Notes under the pieces: generated by a model
Databases searched by the model: none
What the model was told of the DNA's origin: nothing
The model's input: the letters and a program-made list of their open reading frames with translations, nothing else
Position numbers and translations under genes: made by a program
Part shown: positions 59,067-64,000 of the stretch, one piece after another
How positions within the stretch are numbered: the stretch's first letter is position 1
How the letters are laid out: each line of letters opens with the position of its first letter
Assembly (NCBI GenBank): GCA_003138895.1
Contig: PLHJ01000012.1
Location: forward strand, 213,483 to 277,482
Reading direction: 5' to 3'
DNA from: Acidimicrobiaceae bacterium
Lineage (GTDB): Bacteria > Actinomycetota > Acidimicrobiia > Acidimicrobiales > RAAP-2
DNA: 64,000 nucleotides

Positions 59067-60340
59067 GACTTTGCGACTTCCTTCGCGGCATCAGCAGCGG
59101 CGAAGAGTGCGCGCTCGAGGTCAGCTTGCGAATGGGCCATTGAGACAAACAGGATTTCGTAAGCACCGGGAGCCAGCGCGACGTGACGTTGCAGCATTTC
59201 GTGAAAAAACTTCGGGTACAAACCGTTCTCGCAGTACACCTTTGCTTCGCTGAAATTTTTTGGTTCGACGATGGGCTCACCCGAAAGAAACAGTCCCACC
59301 AACGGCCCCTCCACCGGCGCGCAGGCGTAAAGTCCCGAGGCCGAAATGGCGTCGACCAATTCGGTCGCAAACGTCTGGGCGCGTTTCGTGAGCAGTTCAT
59401 AATCGGCCCGCGTGACGTTGTTGAGCACCGTGAGACCTGCGGCCGTCGCCAAAGGATTTCCCGACAACGTGCCGGCTTGATACACGGGTCCCGTTGGAGC
59501 GAGATTTTGGAGAAGTTTCGCGCTGGCGCCAAAAGCACCCACGGGAAGTCCTCCCCCGATGACTTTTCCAAAGCACCAAATATCCGGCGTCACGCCAAAG
59601 TATTCCTGTGCGCCGCCTGGAGCGAGCCGAAAGCCCGTGATGACCTCATCGAAAATTAAAAGCGCACCAACCCGGTCGCATTCGGTACGAAGCGCGTCGA
59701 GAAACCCCGGTACGGGACGAACCAAATTCATATTCGCCGCGACGGGCTCAACGAGTACCGCAGCGACCGTTTCGTCGAGCGTCGGCACTTCGTTATAGGG
59801 CGACACGATCGTGTCCGCTACCGCGCCCTCGGTCACGCCGGCCGATCCCGGCAGACCTAGTTGAGCGACGCCACTGCCCCCGGCCACCAACAACGCGTCC
59901 GAATGTCCGTGGTAACAACCATCAAACTTCAAAATCTTTGAGCGTCCTGTCGCGCCACGCGCCAAGCGCACCGCCGACATCACCGCTTCGGTACCTGACG
60001 AAACAAGTCGAACTTGTTCGAGCCCGGCAACACGACTCGTGATGGCCTCAGCAAGCAACACCTCGCCCGGCGTTGGAGCACCGAACGTGGTGCCGCGAAG
60101 CGCCGCCTCTCGAATGCGCTCAATAACTAACGGATGAGCGTGCCCGAGCAGTGAAGCGCCGTAGGACTGGACAAAATCGAGATACTCCTGTCCCTCCACG
60201 TCGGTGACGTAGGCACCGCTTCCTGACGCCACGGTGTAGGGCGTGCCTCCGACACTTCGAAAAGAGCGCACCGGTGAATCAACACCACCGGGAATGACAC
60301 GAACGGCGCGGTCGAACCACGCCTGGTTGGTTTCACTCAC
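59063..60340 (-). CDS. hemL: glutamate-1-semialdehyde 2,1-aminomutase
   Basis: RVIPGGVDSPVRSFRSVGGTP; KFDGCYHGHSDALLVAGGSG; FDEVITGFRLAPGGAQEYFGVTPDIWCFGKVIGGGLPVGAFG. Confidence 0.98.
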   Translation of the reverse strand: MSETNQAWFDRAVRVIPGGVDSPVRSFRSVGGTPYTVASGSGAYVTDVEGQEYLDFVQSYGASLLGHAHPLVIERIREAALRGTTFGAPTPGEVLLAEAITSRVAGLEQVRLVSSGTEAVMSAVRLARGATGRSKILKFDGCYHGHSDALLVAGGSGVAQLGLPGSAGVTEGAVADTIVSPYNEVPTLDETVAAVLVEPVAANMNLVRPVPGFLDALRTECDRVGALLIFDEVITGFRLAPGGAQEYFGVTPDIWCFGKVIGGGLPVGAFGASAKLLQNLAPTGPVYQAGTLSGNPLATAAGLTVLNNVTRADYELLTKRAQTFATELVDAISASGLYACAPVEGPLVGLFLSGEPIVEPKNFSEAKVYCENGLYPKFFHEMLQRHVALAPGAYEILFVSMAHSQADLERALFAAADAAKEVAKS

Positions 60341-61317
60341 CCCTGAAGCCCTTCAGCAATCTCTCGAGCGAAGTAGGTCAAAATGAAATCGGCTCCGGCT
60401 CGGCGAATGGCCATCAATTGTTCGAGCGCCACCGCGTCAGCGTCAAGCCATCCATTCGCGCCGGCTGCTTTCACCATGGCGTATTCGCCACTCACGTGGT
60501 ACGCGCATAACGGCACATCGAATTCTTCTCGAAAGGCGCTCAAGATATCGAGGTAGGTCATTGCGGGCTTCACCATCAAAATATCCGCACCTTGTTCAAG
60601 GTCCGCGCGCGCTTCGAGCAAAGATTCCCGAGCGTTGCGGTAATCCTGTTGGTAGGAACGCCGATCGCCACCATCGGCGATTTCAACACCCACGGCTTCA
60701 CGAAAAGGACCGTACAGCCCGCTCGCGTACTTCGCGGAATACGCCAGAATGATTGTGTCAAGAAATCCAGCGTTGTCGAGCTCTTGTCGAATGGCGCCGA
60801 CTTGACCATCCATCATGCCGCTCGGCGCAACGATGGATGCACCGGCGTCCGCCTGCACCACGGCGGTTCGTGCGTACAACTCAATAGTCCGGTCGTTGTC
60901 AACGGTGCCGTCGGAACGAACAATGCCGCAGTGTCCGTGCGTGGTGTACTCATCAAGACAAAGATCCGCCGCGAGCACGATGTCGTCACCAAATTCATCT
61001 CGCAGGGCTCGAAGCGCTACCTGTGCGATCCCGTTTGGATCGTAGGCGCCACTTCCCCATTCGTCTTTTGCCTCGGGAACGCCAAAAAGAATGACACCAC
61101 CAACGCCAACGCGTTGCAGCGCGCCGACTTCTTCAACCAACGAAGCAACGGTGTGCTGATACTGGCCCGGCAAGGAAGAAATGGCTTGTTTCTCTGTACG
61201 CCCTTCTGCTACGAAGAGTGGCGCCACGAGATCATCGGGCGAAAGCGTGGTTTCAGCGAGCAGTCGGCGAAGGGCCGGCGTGCGTCGCAAACGACGAGGG
61301 CGATTGTGGGGAAACAC
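60337..61317 (-). CDS. hemB: delta-aminolevulinic acid dehydratase
   Basis: RPRRLRRTPALRRLLAETTLSPDDLVAPLFV; LCLDEYTTHGHCGIV; MVKPAMTYLDILSAFREEFDVPLCAYHVSGEYAM. Confidence 0.98.
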   Translation of the reverse strand: MFPHNRPRRLRRTPALRRLLAETTLSPDDLVAPLFVAEGRTEKQAISSLPGQYQHTVASLVEEVGALQRVGVGGVILFGVPEAKDEWGSGAYDPNGIAQVALRALRDEFGDDIVLAADLCLDEYTTHGHCGIVRSDGTVDNDRTIELYARTAVVQADAGASIVAPSGMMDGQVGAIRQELDNAGFLDTIILAYSAKYASGLYGPFREAVGVEIADGGDRRSYQQDYRNARESLLEARADLEQGADILMVKPAMTYLDILSAFREEFDVPLCAYHVSGEYAMVKAAGANGWLDADAVALEQLMAIRRAGADFILTYFAREIAEGLQG

Positions 61318-61357
61318 GCATCTAGCCTATTGCCCGACCGCGAGTAGGCCCTCGGGT

Positions 61358-62041
61358 CTAGGAATGTTGAGTTTCAAGAAACAATCGCAGGTCATTTCCC
61401 CACGCCACACGTACGCGCTCATGTTCATGACGAATCTCGTCAGCGGTGGTTTCGCCCGGAACGACTACCCATGTCGACGCCGAGACGAACGGCTTCGCGA
61501 CGTGCCACGCGGACGGCGCGCCGATTACGACGACGTCCGCTTCTTTCAGTGTGGCTTTTCCAGCTGGACTCAGATTGAGCGGTGTCGTCTCGTAACACGT
61601 CGCGGCAAAAAACTCGAAATCCCTCGCTCGCACGCTTTCTTCGAGTTCGGGTCGCGGATCCTTGGCTCCGACAAAAAGTACCGGTCCTTTGGTCACCATC
61701 GCACCGAGAGCTCGGGCGTTCGGTACTTCGGGCGCCAACGCCACGACGTAGCCGAGGCCTTCGAGAGTTTTCTTCGTAACGACACCCACCGCTCCAATCA
61801 CGGGAGAAGAAATCGCGTAGTCAAGGGCCACGTCAACGTAAGGCGTCGCGCGAGCACTCGAGAGCACAATGGTCTGGTAGTCGCCGGCCCACGTCGAAGC
61901 GGCGATTGACCTTCGGACTTCGTCTCTCGCGGTCATGGTCGTCGTCGTCATGGGAACTTCGCGCACTGTCATGTCAGGTGGTACGTGCGATCGAAGTTCA
62001 CCGTTGAGACCAGCTTCACGAGTGAGTACCACGAGTGTCAT
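61358..62041 (-). CDS. hemD: uroporphyrinogen-III synthase (divergent)
   Basis: Position between hemC and hemB; VLTREAGLNGEL start and VVIGAPSAWHVAKPF pattern; weak overall similarity. Confidence 0.75.
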   Translation of the reverse strand: MTLVVLTREAGLNGELRSHVPPDMTVREVPMTTTTMTARDEVRRSIAASTWAGDYQTIVLSSARATPYVDVALDYAISSPVIGAVGVVTKKTLEGLGYVVALAPEVPNARALGAMVTKGPVLFVGAKDPRPELEESVRARDFEFFAATCYETTPLNLSPAGKATLKEADVVVIGAPSAWHVAKPFVSASTWVVVPGETTADEIRHEHERVRVAWGNDLRLFLETQHS

Positions 62042-62044
62042 GCG

Positions 62045-62941
62045 TTAACGCCAACCCGAGAGTTCGGCGCCACCCATTTCGTCGCGCAAGGTCATCGCCA
62101 ACTTCGTGCCCAGGGCCTCCGCATTTTCGCCCTGCAGTGTTGCGCGAAGCACCGTCGAGCCATCAAGAGAGGCCATGATGCCGGAGAGTTCAATGAGTGC
62201 ACCTCGAAGGGTGGCGTACGCACCGACCGGCACGCTGCAACCAACACCGAGTTCACGAAGAAATGCCCGTTCGGCTCGAACGCACGTGGACCATTCGTGA
62301 TTGTCGATCGAGTGAAGCGCCTCCAAGGTGTCGACGTCCATCTCACCTGCTTCGAGCGCGAGCGCGCCCTGTCCGACCTGGGGAACAAACCACGATGGCT
62401 CGAGGCGTTCGGCAACTTGATTCGTTAAACCAAGCCGCTCGAGAGCAGCGGCGGCGGCCACGACAGCGTCTATGCCGTCACGTCCCGCTTTCGCGAGTCT
62501 CGTGGCCATGTTGCCACGAAGTTCCACAATGGTGAGGTCAGGTCGACGCTCCAGTAGGAGTGAGCGTCGTCGAGGCGAACCGGTAGCGACCGTGGCCCCG
62601 GGACCGAGTCCGGCGAGTGATCGACCAACGAGGACGTCGGCCGGGTCTCGCCTATCGGGCACGCAGGCCAGCAGTATGCCGTCGGGTGTCACGCTCGGCA
62701 GATCCTTCGCCGAATGCACCGCGACGTCAGCGTCACCTCGTAGCACGGCCCGTTGGACTTCGACCGTGAAGATACCTTGACCGCCAATTTGCGAAAGCGG
62801 AGCGACATCATTCGTGTCACCCGACGTTGTTACGGGGACAAGCGAAACCTCGTGGCCCTTTTCACGAAGCAGCGACCCGACGAAATTGGCTTGAGCAAGC
62901 GCGAGCGGCGACGAGCGAGTGGCGAGCCGCAATCTGCTCAC
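62045..62941 (-). CDS. hemC: hydroxymethylbilane synthase
   Basis: LRLATRSSPLALAQANFV; FTVEVQRAVLRGDADVAVHSAKDLPS; GCSVPVGAYATL. Confidence 0.98.
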   Translation of the reverse strand: MSRLRLATRSSPLALAQANFVGSLLREKGHEVSLVPVTTSGDTNDVAPLSQIGGQGIFTVEVQRAVLRGDADVAVHSAKDLPSVTPDGILLACVPDRRDPADVLVGRSLAGLGPGATVATGSPRRRSLLLERRPDLTIVELRGNMATRLAKAGRDGIDAVVAAAAALERLGLTNQVAERLEPSWFVPQVGQGALALEAGEMDVDTLEALHSIDNHEWSTCVRAERAFLRELGVGCSVPVGAYATLRGALIELSGIMASLDGSTVLRATLQGENAEALGTKLAMTLRDEMGGAELSGWR

Positions 62942-64000
62942 AGATCAAACAGTGTGCGTGTTGCGTCTGCCAAACGTTGTCCACGATCAGTTCCCGCGGC
63001 CTCTTTCAGCGCGATGGTCGGATCGTGCGCAATTTTGGCGACGATAGACCTCGTCAACGAATCGACTCGCTCGTACTGTTCAGCCGTCAAGTCACTCAGA
63101 TCATTTGCTCGACGTTCCAGTTCATGAAGGCGAAGGGTGTCGAGATACTCACGCAGCTCCGACACAATCGCGGCGGCACCGCGGCTTCGCCGGTCTTCGT
63201 GGAATTTTTCCACTTCCTCGTCCAGTATTGCGTTGGCTTGATCTAACGCGTCGTAGCGACCGACCAGGGCTGCCTGCACCGTGTCATGGAGAGCAGAAAT
63301 ATCAATCCGTCGTACGTTCGAACGAGCGTCAATGCTCGTTGAAACAACGCGCGGCATACCTAGATCAATGACGAGCAGCGATCCCCTGTGGTCCGCTACG
63401 TGTTCATCCAGCAATAGCGGCTTCATTGACTCAACGGCGGTAATGACAAGTTGTGCTGCTTTCACGACGTCCGCGAAGTCGTCGAGGCCCTTCACGTCAA
63501 TTCTTGGATCAGCCAGTTCGTCGCGTAAAGCGTTGGCTTTTTCAGGCGTTCGATTCACAATCGTGATCGACGCCAGTGGTGCCGAACCGGTCACGAGATT
63601 TCGGACAATGCCACTCGCGAGTTGTCCTGCGCCAAAAACAACGACGTTCGCGCCGTTGAGTTCTTCTCCCAGTTCGCGCTGCGCCATAGCCACCGTGGCC
63701 TGGGCAAAACTCGTCGTACCGCGCGCAATCGTAGTTTCGTGTCGAACTCGTCGCCCCGCCACCAGCGACCTTCGAAACAGTTCCGCTAACTCGGGCCCAA
63801 CGGCGTGTTCTTCGTCGGCTCGTTCGAGAGAGCGCCGCAGCTGTCCTAAAACTTCGTGCTCGCCAGGCACGACCGAGCGAAGTCCTCCGGCAACTTGAAA
63901 GAGGTGACTCGCTACGCCGCGGTCAAAATGAATGGTTAAAAACTCGGTGAGTTCTTGGGTCGAAACGCCAGTGACGTTCGAGAGCGTTTCGGTAATTTCC
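62938..64000 (-). CDS. hemA: glutamyl-tRNA reductase, partial (5' end off the window)
   Basis: FDRGVASHLFQVAGGLRSVVPGEHEVLGQLRRSLERADEE reads through 64000; NVVVFGAGQLASGIVRNL NADP motif. The ORF-track start at 63870 is internal. Confidence 0.95.
   Translation of the reverse strand, partial: EITETLSNVTGVSTQELTEFLTIHFDRGVASHLFQVAGGLRSVVPGEHEVLGQLRRSLERADEEHAVGPELAELFRRSLVAGRRVRHETTIARGTTSFAQATVAMAQRELGEELNGANVVVFGAGQLASGIVRNLVTGSAPLASITIVNRTPEKANALRDELADPRIDVKGLDDFADVVKAAQLVITAVESMKPLLLDEHVADHRGSLLVIDLGMPRVVSTSIDARSNVRRIDISALHDTVQAALVGRYDALDQANAILDEEVEKFHEDRRSRGAAAIVSELREYLDTLRLHELERRANDLSDLTAEQYERVDSLTRSIVAKIAHDPTIALKEAAGTDRGQRLADATRTLFDL

Noticed and set aside
60930-60990. HemB metal site reads C-L-D...H-C (LCLDEYTTHGHCGIV) rather than the three-cysteine zinc site
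   Set aside because: A mixed site, but I believe this variant is common in actinobacterial HemB, so not reported as unusual.
60592-61347. 251-aa plus-strand ORF opposite hemB
   Set aside because: Antisense to a clear hemB; no motif of its own.
61181-61909. 242-aa plus-strand ORF opposite hemD/hemB
   Set aside because: Antisense shadow; Arg/Asp-rich translation typical of a wrong frame.

Overview
This 64 kb window looks like core chromosome of an actinobacterium. A high-GC aerobic lineage, possibly Acidimicrobiia-like, is inferred from gene content (actinobacterial-type ctaE-qcrCAB, CtaF, coproporphyrin/HemY-type heme genes); I could not test taxonomy. Most of it is respiratory and heme machinery: pntAB (left edge, partial), coxB-coxA-ctaF, ctaE-qcrC-qcrA-qcrB, a complete nuoA-N operon, a geranylgeranyl-reductase-type flavoprotein, hemE-hemH-hemY, and hemA(partial)-hemC-hemD-hemB-hemL. 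Between these lie accessory genes: a DoxD-Rieske fusion coupled to a two-component system, a sulfatase neighbourhood, a compact arsenic locus (arsI / arsR-aqpS-arsC / DinB-like) with a perfect palindromic candidate operator, hutH, a HelD/HelR-type helicase, an ATP-grasp gene coupled to nuoN, and a large MprF-like membrane protein. I saw no rRNA, tRNA, CRISPR array, transposase or phage module. The most interesting candidates are (1) a 61-codon ORF joining a HicA-like N-terminus to a HicB-like C-terminus, (2) an MprF-like synthetase with an N-terminal calcineurin-type phosphoesterase fold whose metal ligands appear lost, (3) a GH1-like protein lacking the catalytic NEP motif, (4) the DoxD/Cys-rich/Rieske fusion with its own two-component system, and (5) the efflux-pump-less arsenic locus. 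All calls come from reading the sequence and the ORF translations; no searches were run.
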